Notes under the pieces: generated by a model
The model's input: the letters and a program-made list of their open reading frames with translations, nothing else
Told to the model about the DNA's origin: nothing
Database searches by the model: none
Position numbers and translations under genes: made by a program
Shown: one piece after another, positions 33,636 through 40,970 of the stretch
How positions within the stretch are numbered: the first letter of the stretch is position 1
How the letters are laid out: the number at the start of each line of letters is the position of its first letter
From: an uncultured Corynebacterium sp.
Lineage (GTDB): Bacteria > Actinomycetota > Actinomycetes > Mycobacteriales > Mycobacteriaceae
NCBI GenBank assembly: GCA_943914355.1
Contig: CALUBS010000007.1
Span: forward strand, 1-64,000
Direction: 5' to 3'
Length of the DNA: 64,000 nucleotides

Positions 33636-34805
33636 ATGAGCACACTTTTTACCGGAATTTCTGAACTCCGCACGGTCAGCGAGCACGGCACGCTTAACGA
33701 TGCCGCCCTTATCGCTGACCACGGCACCATCGCCTGGATTGGCCCTGCATCTCAGGCGCCCGCCGCCGATGACCAGGTGGACTTGGGCGGGCGCGCCGTC
33801 CTTCCTGGTTGGGTGGATTCGCACACCCACATGGTCTTCGACGGTGACCGCTCCGCCGAGTTCGAGGCCCGCATGTCCGGCGGTTCCTACGAGGCAGGTG
33901 GCATCGCGGTGACCATGGACGCCACCCGGGAGGCGGGGGCGGACCGCTTGGATAAGCTCGTCGCCGAGCGCGTGGCCGCCGGCCGCCGCGGTGGCACCAC
34001 CACCTTCGAGACCAAGACCGGCTATGGCCTCAACACGGAATCTGAAGTGGAAGCCGCCCGCGTAGCATCCCAGCACGTCGATGACGTCACGTTCCTGGGC
34101 GCCCACCTCGTGCCGCCGGGAGCGGATGCGGAAGACTACCTCGATGAGGTCGTCGGCCCGATGCTGGACGGCGTTGCCGAATACGTCCAGTGGATCGACG
34201 TCTTCTGCGAGCGCGGCGCGTTCAATGAAGAGCAGTCGCGCCGGGTTTTAGAAGCCGGTAAAAAGTTGGGCCTTGGCCTGCGCGTGCACGGCAACCAGCT
34301 TGGCGAGGGCCCGGGTGTCAGCCTCGCGGTCGATCTCGGCGCCGCCTCGGTTGATCACGTGAACTACCTGAGCGATAGTGACATCGAAAAGCTCGCAGCA
34401 TCTGAGACCGTGGCCACCATGCTCCCAGCCTGCGATCTTTCCACGCGCGAGCCCCTGGCGCCTGGCCGTGCGCTTCTCGATGCCGGCGCCACCCTCGCCA
34501 TCGCCTCCAACCTCAACCCAGGTACCTCCTATACTTCGTCGATGAACTACTGCGTGACCACGGCCGTCCTGCAGCAGCACCTATCCGTCGACGAGGCCAT
34601 CCATGCCGCCACTACCGGCGGTGCCACGGCGCTGCGCCGCCATAATGTGGGCAACGGCCTTGATCCGAAGGGCCGCCCCGCGAAGGGAACCCTGGTGGAG
34701 GGCGCTGCCGCTGACCTGCACGTGCTCGATGCTCCTAGCGCGGTGCACTTGGCCTACCGGCCGGGTATGCCGCTGAGCTATCGCACGTTCGTGGCGGGGG
34801 TATAG
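33636..34805 (+). CDS. hutI: Imidazolonepropionase
   Basis: A 389-residue amidohydrolase-superfamily enzyme that opens imidazolone propionate to N-formimidoyl-glutamate. Metal ligands are in SHTHMVFDGDRSAEF (HxH, about residues 65-69), in RVHGNQLGEGPGVSLAV, and in SVDHVNYL. Substrate-binding stretches FETKTGYGLN and ASNLNPGTSYTSSMNYC are also present. No membrane or export signal. It starts immediately after the hutU stop (TAAATG). The gene ends the plus-strand hut block. The last pathway step is made by hutG on the other strand, so the cluster carries the whole four-step route to glutamate and formamide. Confidence 0.94.
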   Translation: MSTLFTGISELRTVSEHGTLNDAALIADHGTIAWIGPASQAPAADDQVDLGGRAVLPGWVDSHTHMVFDGDRSAEFEARMSGGSYEAGGIAVTMDATREAGADRLDKLVAERVAAGRRGGTTTFETKTGYGLNTESEVEAARVASQHVDDVTFLGAHLVPPGADAEDYLDEVVGPMLDGVAEYVQWIDVFCERGAFNEEQSRRVLEAGKKLGLGLRVHGNQLGEGPGVSLAVDLGAASVDHVNYLSDSDIEKLAASETVATMLPACDLSTREPLAPGRALLDAGATLAIASNLNPGTSYTSSMNYCVTTAVLQQHLSVDEAIHAATTGGATALRRHNVGNGLDPKGRPAKGTLVEGAAADLHVLDAPSAVHLAYRPGMPLSYRTFVAGV

Positions 34806-34851
34806 CGAGGAATGGAGTTTGCCGCCGGTATCGCGTAGGGTTGGACGAGCA

Positions 34852-36723
34852 ATGAGCATTACCGATAACGCCACCGGCGGCGTAAACGAGCCGGAAGATT
34901 TTAATAAGTCGGAATCTCAGGACAACTCGCAAGGTGTCAACCAGGACACCAGGGCTGCGAATACTTCTGAGGGCACCGGCGCTGAGTCCAAAGATTCGGC
35001 CAACGACAACTCCCAGGGGTTCGAGCACCTCGGCTTGCCAGATAAAATTCTGCAAGCCGTTGCGAAAGTAGGCTTCACCACGCCGTCCCCCATCCAAGCA
35101 GAAACCATCCCGATCCTGATGGAAGGCCGCGACGTCGTGGGCCTTGCACAGACCGGTACCGGCAAAACCGCAGCCTTCGCGCTGCCGGTCTTGTCCCAGC
35201 TTGACCCGCAGGCGCGCCACCCGCAGGCGCTCGTCCTTGCGCCTACCCGCGAGCTGGCCCTGCAGGTTGCAGACGCCTTCCAATCCTTCGCGGAAACCCT
35301 GAAGGGAATCGAGGTTCTTCCCATCTACGGTGGTCAGGCCTACGGCATTCAGCTGTCTGGCCTGCGTCGCGGCGCCCAGGTCATCGTGGGTACCCCGGGT
35401 CGCGTCATCGACCACCTGGAAAAGGGTTCGCTTGACCTGTCCCAGCTGCAGTTCCTCGTCCTCGATGAGGCCGATGAAATGCTGAACATGGGCTTCCAGG
35501 AAGACGTCGAGCGCATCCTGGAAAGTACCCCGGACCGCAAGCAGGTGGCGCTTTTCTCCGCCACCATGCCTAATGCCATCCGCCGCCTGTCCAAGCAGTA
35601 CCTGCACAACCCGGCGGAAGTAACCGTTAAGTCGGAGCGCCGCACCAACGACAACATTAAGCAGCGTTTCCTGCTGATTCCGCACCGCGCAAAGATGGAT
35701 GCCTTCACCCGCATCCTCGAAGTCATTACCTATGACGCCATCATCGTCTTCTGCCGTACCAAGCACGAGACCGAAGAGGTGGCCGAGGCCCTGCGCGATC
35801 GCGGCTACAGCGCCGCTGCCATTAACGGCGACATCGCCCAGGCGCAGCGCGAGCGCACCGTCGACCAGCTCAAGGATGGCCGCCTGGACATCCTCGTCGC
35901 TACCGACGTCGCCGCGCGTGGCCTTGACGTCGAGCGCATCACCCACGTGGTGAACTTCGATATCCCGAACGATACCGAGTCCTACGTGCACCGCATCGGC
36001 CGTACTGGCCGTGCCGGCCGCTCCGGCGAGGCAATCTTGTTCGTCACCCCGCGCGAGCGCCGCATGCTGCGCTCCATCGAACGCGTGACCAATGCTCGCC
36101 TCGAAGAGATGGACCTGCCGTCCGTCGATGAGGTCAATGAGAAGCGTAAGGAAAAGTTTGCGCAGGCCATTACCCAGTCCATGGACAACAAGCAGGCCGA
36201 TTTCTTCCGCAACTTGGTACGCAAGTACTCGGAAGACAACGACGTTGCCATGGACGACATTGCGGCTGCGTTGGCCGTCATGCATCAGGGTGGCAAGAAC
36301 TTCCTATTGGAAGACAAGCCTTTGCCCAAGCCAAAGAAAGACCGCCGCGATCGCGATGACCGCAAGCGCGACCGTGACTTCAAGGGTGGCGGCAAGAACC
36401 GCGGCGGTTCCAAGCGGCCGGATGGTGACTTTGAGACGTACCGGTTGGACGTCGGCAAGCGCCAGAATGTCCGCCCTGGTGCCATCGTCGGTGCTATCGC
36501 CAACGAAGGTGGCCTGTCTGCCAAGGACTTCGGGCGCATCACCATTGCGGTGGGGCACACGCTCGTGGATCTGCCGAAGAACATGGACCCGGCTGTGCTT
36601 GACCGCCTGAAGGATACCCGGATTTCTGGGCAGCTCATCAAGATTCAGAAGGATACCGGTCGCCCGCCTCGCCGTGATGGCGGCGGCGGTGGCCGCAAGC
36701 ACGGTGGTCGCTTCCGCGACTAA
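34852..36723 (+). CDS. deaD: DEAD-box ATP-dependent RNA helicase (DeaD/CsdA type)
   Basis: A 623-residue RNA helicase for ribosome assembly and cold-shock RNA unwinding. Motif Q region is GFTTPSPIQAE, Walker A is AQTGTGKT, and motif II is VLDEADEML. Motif III is SAT, and the C-terminal helicase motifs run to HRIGRTGRAGR. A DbpA-like RNA-binding domain follows (YRLDVGKRQNVRPGAIVGAI, then KDTRISGQLIKI). The tail is Gly/Arg/Lys-rich. The N-terminal 55 residues are Asn/Ser/Asp-rich and probably disordered. I place the start at the ATG at 34852; TAGGGT lies ten bases upstream. A good terminator follows. Confidence 0.93.
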   Translation: MSITDNATGGVNEPEDFNKSESQDNSQGVNQDTRAANTSEGTGAESKDSANDNSQGFEHLGLPDKILQAVAKVGFTTPSPIQAETIPILMEGRDVVGLAQTGTGKTAAFALPVLSQLDPQARHPQALVLAPTRELALQVADAFQSFAETLKGIEVLPIYGGQAYGIQLSGLRRGAQVIVGTPGRVIDHLEKGSLDLSQLQFLVLDEADEMLNMGFQEDVERILESTPDRKQVALFSATMPNAIRRLSKQYLHNPAEVTVKSERRTNDNIKQRFLLIPHRAKMDAFTRILEVITYDAIIVFCRTKHETEEVAEALRDRGYSAAAINGDIAQAQRERTVDQLKDGRLDILVATDVAARGLDVERITHVVNFDIPNDTESYVHRIGRTGRAGRSGEAILFVTPRERRMLRSIERVTNARLEEMDLPSVDEVNEKRKEKFAQAITQSMDNKQADFFRNLVRKYSEDNDVAMDDIAAALAVMHQGGKNFLLEDKPLPKPKKDRRDRDDRKRDRDFKGGGKNRGGSKRPDGDFETYRLDVGKRQNVRPGAIVGAIANEGGLSAKDFGRITIAVGHTLVDLPKNMDPAVLDRLKDTRISGQLIKIQKDTGRPPRRDGGGGGRKHGGRFRD

Positions 36724-36733
36724 TTAAACCTCC

Positions 36734-36762
36734 AAAGGGCCTCTTTTTAGAGGCCCTTTTTT
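36734..36762 (+). terminator. Rho-independent terminator of deaD
   Basis: AAAGGGCCTCT (36734-36744) and AGAGGCCCTTT (36749-36759) form an 11-base perfect stem with a TTTT loop, followed by TTT. Confidence 0.9.
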
Positions 36763-36870
36763 CATGCCCTGTGACCTGCGCTTTTACTATAAACGGGGGT
36801 AGTGTGTCAGGGTGGTCTTGTATGGTGTATGTCGAAATCATGTTCTAGTAAATCTCTCGAAAGAAAGTCC

Positions 36871-38109
36871 ATGAATGCGCCATATTATGCCAATACCAAT
36901 CCAGAAAATTCTACCTCCCGTGCAGCTACGGAGATTAGGAAGGCCGAATACCAGTTTTGGGAAAGGCTTCATCCTGGCCCGGATGACGATATCGAAATTA
37001 TTAGCCAATCCCTGTCTGACTTAACTGGCGCGCGTCAGTCCCGCATTAGAAATATTATCTTCGCCTTCGAGCGGCTAAAGGAGTTGCCGCGACTGCGGGC
37101 CCGGCAAGAACAGCATTTTCATTTAGATTTAGACCGACTGATTACGATTGACCAAACCCTAGCCAAACTCGGCGCCATTGATGCGGAGAAGAAGTTGACC
37201 ATCGATGACGTCCTGACCAACTACTTAACCCCAACCCGTCCCAATCAGAAGCTGCCCTCGCACCGCAATCTCCGCCGCAAGTTACGCGAGCTTATTGTGC
37301 GCCTCGATCCCTCTATTGCCGCGCGGGATCCGCGCCGCAAGCAAGCCTATAGCGTTGAACCTACAGGTGGGGAGTGGGCTGCGGTTTGTCTGGACGTCGG
37401 GTTAGAAACTGCGGAGATAATTGACCGCAATATTCGGGATATCGCTACGGAAAAGGATCTCACGATGGCTGAGGCCGCAGTGGAGCTGCTGACTGGAAAG
37501 GCGCAGGCAAAGGCCAAGGTCGTGTTGAATGTGTATCGCTGCGACCTGCCGGATGCACCCGCCTTTGTACAGAACTTGGGCTGGGTATCTCCGGAGACTG
37601 CGGATGACCTACAGGCTCGGGCGACTACGACCAGGCATATGGAGAAGGCCGGTCAGGCGGAGAGCCCCAACTATGTGACGCCGCCGGATATCCGGGCGTT
37701 TGTAGAGGGCTTGGATGGCACGTGCCGGTGGCCAGGCTGCACGCGGCCGGCGGTAACTTCCCAGATGGACCATCGGCACGACTTTGCAGACGGCGGGCCG
37801 ACTTCGGCGGCAAACCTCACTTGCCTGTGCCAGCACCATCACAACATTAAGACCGATGGGAGGGCGTTTTATATCAAGGACCCGATAAGCGGGGACATCG
37901 TCTGGCTTTTCGATGACTCTACGTGGGTCTACGACTCCGCGAGGGGACCGCTAGCACCGAAGAACCGCAGGTGGGCGCAGACGGTGGCGCAAGCGACGCA
38001 GAAGCGGCGGGAGAATGCGCATGCAGATGCGCAGCAACTAAAAGAAGAACTTCGGGAGGAGTCCAGTCATGAAAAAGGGGACAGTGATGACACTGTCCCC
38101 GAAGAGTAA
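36871..38109 (+). CDS. DUF222-type HNH endonuclease-like protein
   Basis: A 412-residue protein of the large actinobacterial DUF222/HNH family. The N-terminal helical DUF222 region is followed by an HNH nuclease fold. It has a zinc pair in CRWPGC, then TSQMDHRHDFADGGPTSAAN with the DH metal pair, and CLCQHHHNIK (second zinc pair and final His). The C-terminal tail is highly charged. Many copies of this family occur per genome, sometimes linked to mobile introns or phage, and their role is not settled. The ATG at 36871 (MNAPYYANTN) follows GAAAGAAAG; earlier in-frame starts are possible. Its last 30 bases double as a terminator for the opposite gene. Confidence 0.85.
   Translation: MNAPYYANTNPENSTSRAATEIRKAEYQFWERLHPGPDDDIEIISQSLSDLTGARQSRIRNIIFAFERLKELPRLRARQEQHFHLDLDRLITIDQTLAKLGAIDAEKKLTIDDVLTNYLTPTRPNQKLPSHRNLRRKLRELIVRLDPSIAARDPRRKQAYSVEPTGGEWAAVCLDVGLETAEIIDRNIRDIATEKDLTMAEAAVELLTGKAQAKAKVVLNVYRCDLPDAPAFVQNLGWVSPETADDLQARATTTRHMEKAGQAESPNYVTPPDIRAFVEGLDGTCRWPGCTRPAVTSQMDHRHDFADGGPTSAANLTCLCQHHHNIKTDGRAFYIKDPISGDIVWLFDDSTWVYDSARGPLAPKNRRWAQTVAQATQKRRENAHADAQQLKEELREESSHEKGDSDDTVPEE
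38072..38100 (-). terminator. Terminator inside the 3' end of the HNH gene
   Basis: GGGGACAGTG (38077-38086) and CACTGTCCCC (38091-38100) form a perfect 10-base stem with loop ATGA. On the minus strand the stem is followed by TTTTT (38076-38072), so it should stop transcripts of the membrane-protein gene at 38118-38561. Confidence 0.8.
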
Positions 38110-38117
38110 ATGGCTTC

Positions 38118-38561
38118 CTAGATGTACATCAAGATAAGGCAGATGATCCACAGGAGGTTGAAGACGCCGCCGAAAGCGGACAAGGACTTCTTAATGGAGC
38201 CCAGGTTGGCGGTATCGCCGGACTCTAGGGCTGCCTGCGCCGTGCGCTGCTTAGGAAGGATAAGGAAGAAGAGCAGGCACCACGCGATGATGGCCACGAG
38301 GATGGCGATGTGGAAGTTGACCTGGCTCTTGAAGGTTTCGATATCAGACAGGAACACAGCAAGGCCAAGGACCGGCACGAGCGCGGAAATGTAGCCGTAA
38401 GTGTTGGTGATGTTGTGCAGGTTGCGGGCGGCACCGAGGGCCGTCTTATCGCCCTGCGCTGCGCGCTGCAGCTGGGTCTGGTAGATGGACGTGGAAATGC
38501 ACACGGGGCCAAGCAGAACAATGGCCGCTGCCACGTGCAGGAAGATGAACAAAGTAGTCAT
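38118..38561 (-). CDS. Small four-helix membrane protein
   Basis: A 147-residue protein with four membrane helices: about residues 4-26 (LFIFLHVAAAIVLLGPVCIS), 55-75 (YGYISALVPVLGLAVFLSD), 83-105 (IAILVAIIAWCLLFFLIL), and 128-147 (GGVFNLLWIICLILMYI). The loop with LHNITNTYG carries a His and may be conserved. It resembles the DUF2269-type group of small membrane proteins, but I am not certain. The start ATG at 38561 follows GGGCATCCTCC. Convergent with the HNH gene, and 56 bases from the divergent secreted nuclease's stop codon on the same strand. Confidence 0.75.
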   Translation of the reverse strand: MTTLFIFLHVAAAIVLLGPVCISTSIYQTQLQRAAQGDKTALGAARNLHNITNTYGYISALVPVLGLAVFLSDIETFKSQVNFHIAILVAIIAWCLLFFLILPKQRTAQAALESGDTANLGSIKKSLSAFGGVFNLLWIICLILMYI

Positions 38562-38617
38562 GGAGGATGCCCTTCAGTTAAGAAAAGTTGCCTTGTTCAC
38601 CCTAATCAATTTCCCTG

Positions 38618-39184
38618 CTAGAAATCGAACCGACATTGCCTTCTCATTGCACGCACGTCCGCGCGGGGCAACGGTAACTCGTACTTCCGGGCGATTTCTG
38701 CGAGGCGCCGCGAGTAATCGCAGCGGTTGGCGGGCGGGAGCCACTCAGAGGGAAGGGAATCGGACTTTTCCTGATTGAGCTCCCGGCTGGTCGCCACCAA
38801 GTTGAGGGGATCGTTGGCAAAACGCCTCTTGGTGTCTTGGTCCCATTCTGCAGCCCCCAGGTCAAAGGCAGCAGAAAGAGGGAAGATGTGGTCGACCTCA
38901 ATGGGGGAGGTGGCTGAAATCGTCTCGCCCGCGTAGGGGTCATAGATCGTGCCGGATTGTGGCCGGCAGTCAGCGAAGTCCTCGCTGGCTTGGTTCTCCA
39001 TGATGGCTTCGCGCGTGGTGCATGCGCCGTTGGGCTGCCAGCCGCCAAACTCGTCGCGGTCGTAGCCTGGCAATTCCGCGCGAGCCGGCACGGTGGAGAC
39101 ATCAAAACGCGGAAAAGGCCACGCATACCATGCGATAACGAGAGCGGTTATGCATGATAGCGCGGCCAGGTAATAGGACTTCAT
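38618..39184 (-). CDS. Secreted HNH nuclease, DUF1524/GmrSD-C type
   Basis: A 188-residue exported protein. Residues 1-22 form a signal peptide or anchor (YYLAALSCITALVIAWYAW). The nuclease core is IEVDHIFPLSAAFDLGA, with the general-base His in DHIFPL. It is followed by RRFANDPLNLVATSRELNQEKSD and SEWLPPANRCDY, the HNH pattern of DUF1524 nucleases. Four cysteines outside the core may pair in the oxidising cell surface. Such proteins are common in actinobacteria and probably degrade external DNA. The start ATG at 39184 reads MKSYYLAALS. It lies 34 bases downstream of the putP stop on the same strand, so it may share the putP transcript. Confidence 0.83.
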   Translation of the reverse strand: MKSYYLAALSCITALVIAWYAWPFPRFDVSTVPARAELPGYDRDEFGGWQPNGACTTREAIMENQASEDFADCRPQSGTIYDPYAGETISATSPIEVDHIFPLSAAFDLGAAEWDQDTKRRFANDPLNLVATSRELNQEKSDSLPSEWLPPANRCDYSRRLAEIARKYELPLPRADVRAMRRQCRFDF

Positions 39185-39218
39185 GTCCTATTGGACTCCG
39201 CGAGGTGCGGGAAGGTTC

Positions 39219-40790
39219 CTACTTGTTATCGGAAACCTTTTCTGCTGCTTCCTCGAAGTCCAGGGAGTCGTCCTTTTCAACGAGCTTGGCAAGTTTCTCG
39301 GCTTCCTCGAACTCGTCCAGGACCTCCTGGTCTGGCTGCTTGGTAGCCAAGGTGACCAGAACGGTGACGATGAGTGCGGAGAAGAAGCCTGGGACCATCT
39401 CGTAGAGGGAATCGCCGAGCGGGGACATGCCCCAACCGATGGCGACGACTGCACCGGTGACCATACCGGCGATTGCACCGGTTGCGTTGAGGCGCTTCCA
39501 GTACAGAGCCAGGATAACGAGCGGACCGAATGCGGAACCGAAACCAGCCCATGCGAAGCCGACCAAGCCAAGAATGGAGTCGGACGGGTTGATAGCCAGG
39601 AGTGCGGCGATAACCGCGATGGCCACAACGGCGGTACGGGACAGGTTAATCAGGATGCGCTCGTCAGGCTTGCGCTTTGCGATGATGAGGTAGAGGTCCT
39701 CAATCAGGGAAGAGGAAACCACGAGCATCTGGGAGGACATGGTGGACATGATCGCTGCCAAGACTGCGGTCAAGATGAAACCAGCAGGCAATGGGTGCAT
39801 CATGGCCTGAGCCATATCCAAGAAGATGGTCTCGAAGTTCTCTTGGTCAGTGATGGTCTCACCGAACTGGGTGAAGTACACAGTACCGGTAAGCGCAACG
39901 AAGATAGCGCCGATGACGGAAAGACCCATCCAAGTGATGCCGTAGAAACGGCCCTGCTTGGCGTCAGAAGGCTTACGCAGCGCCATGAATCGCACGATGA
40001 TGTGCGGCTGACCAAAGTAGCCAAGGCCCCAAGCGGCGTTACCAACGATAACACCAGCGGAAACACCGGCGAAGAGAGAGAAGTAGTTATCGTTTGGCTC
40101 GAGTGCGCCATCGGTGGCGTAGCTGTTTTCGGTAGCGAAGGAGAAGATCGCGCCGGCATCGTCAAGAGCGAAAAGCGCCATGATTGGCACGATCAGCAGG
40201 GCGACGAACATCAGCATGCCCTGCATAGCATCGGTGTAGGACACAGCCAAGAAGCCACCAATGAAGGTGTAGAAAATGGTCACTGCGGCGATGACCAACA
40301 TACCGGTGATGTAGTCGCCACCGAAGGTGGACTCGAAGTAACGACCACCGGAGACCATGCCGGAAGAGACGTAGAAGGTAAAGAAGAAGATAATGATAAC
40401 TGCGGAGATAACACGCAGCAAGCGCGACTTATCGCGCAGACGGTTCTCGAAGAAGGAGGGGACCGTAATGGAATCGCCCGCAACCTCCGAGTAAGCGCGC
40501 AGACGCGGCGCAATCCACTTCCAGTTTGCCCATGCACCGATAAGGAGGCCGATAGGCATCCACAGCTCGGAAAAACCGGAAAGGAAGAGCGCGCCAGGCA
40601 GGCCCATGAGCAGCCAGCCGGACATATCAGATGCGCCGGCGGAGAGAGCAGCTACGAATGGGTGCAGGCCACGGCCGCCCAAAACATAATCGTCGTATTC
40701 GTCGGTTTGTTTGTAGCTCCAGTAGCCAATGGCTGCCATTACGAGGAAGTACACAATCATCGCAATGACGTACCAAGTTGATTCTTGCAC
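39219..40790 (-). CDS. putP: Sodium/proline symporter
   Basis: A 523-residue solute:sodium symporter with 13 helices that imports proline with Na+. The Na+ site region in helix 2 is AALSAGASDMSGWLLMGLPGALF. Further PutP features are the WMPIGLLIGAWANWKWIAPRLR stretch and GGFLAVSYTDAMQG. The C-terminal end (after about residue 480) is a charged cytoplasmic tail rich in Glu/Lys. The start ATG at 40790 follows AAGGAGTG. Its upstream region holds two similar GGTGA/TCACC dyads. Proline uptake fits osmoprotection or growth on amino acids beside the hut cluster. Confidence 0.95.
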   Translation of the reverse strand: MQESTWYVIAMIVYFLVMAAIGYWSYKQTDEYDDYVLGGRGLHPFVAALSAGASDMSGWLLMGLPGALFLSGFSELWMPIGLLIGAWANWKWIAPRLRAYSEVAGDSITVPSFFENRLRDKSRLLRVISAVIIIFFFTFYVSSGMVSGGRYFESTFGGDYITGMLVIAAVTIFYTFIGGFLAVSYTDAMQGMLMFVALLIVPIMALFALDDAGAIFSFATENSYATDGALEPNDNYFSLFAGVSAGVIVGNAAWGLGYFGQPHIIVRFMALRKPSDAKQGRFYGITWMGLSVIGAIFVALTGTVYFTQFGETITDQENFETIFLDMAQAMMHPLPAGFILTAVLAAIMSTMSSQMLVVSSSLIEDLYLIIAKRKPDERILINLSRTAVVAIAVIAALLAINPSDSILGLVGFAWAGFGSAFGPLVILALYWKRLNATGAIAGMVTGAVVAIGWGMSPLGDSLYEMVPGFFSALIVTVLVTLATKQPDQEVLDEFEEAEKLAKLVEKDDSLDFEEAAEKVSDNK

Positions 40791-40833
40791 GTTTCACTCC
40801 TTGTAGTGATTTATCGGACATTGTTACGTTAAC

Positions 40834-40851
40834 GGTGACTTAAGGTTCACC
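40834..40851. promoter_or_regulatory. Dyad 1 upstream of putP
   Basis: GGTGA (40834-40838) and TCACC (40847-40851) are inverted repeats with an 8-base spacer. A self-complementary CGTTAACG (40827-40834) abuts it. Confidence 0.35.
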
Positions 40852-40882
40852 CAAGCTAAAATTCAGCTGTGGCATAGATCTC

Positions 40883-40900
40883 CGGTGATGTTTTTCACCG
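40883..40900. promoter_or_regulatory. Dyad 2 between putP and the helicase gene
   Basis: CGGTGA (40883-40888) and TCACCG (40895-40900) are inverted repeats with a 6-base spacer, the same half-site as dyad 1, 49 bases away. They look like two sites for one regulator. Confidence 0.4.
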
Positions 40901-40970
40901 TCTAACTGCGTAAAGACGTGAATATAACGAGCTTGTAACAAAACTATACAGGGCTGCTATGCTGGCCGTT

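Noticed and set aside
34735..36285. A 516-codon minus-strand open frame opposite deaD
   Set aside because: Antisense shadow of the DEAD-box helicase; no motif, no ribosome site that stands out.
39183..40781. A 532-codon plus-strand open frame opposite putP
   Set aside because: Gly/Asp/His-rich translation with no domain, lying fully over a well-supported sodium/proline symporter.
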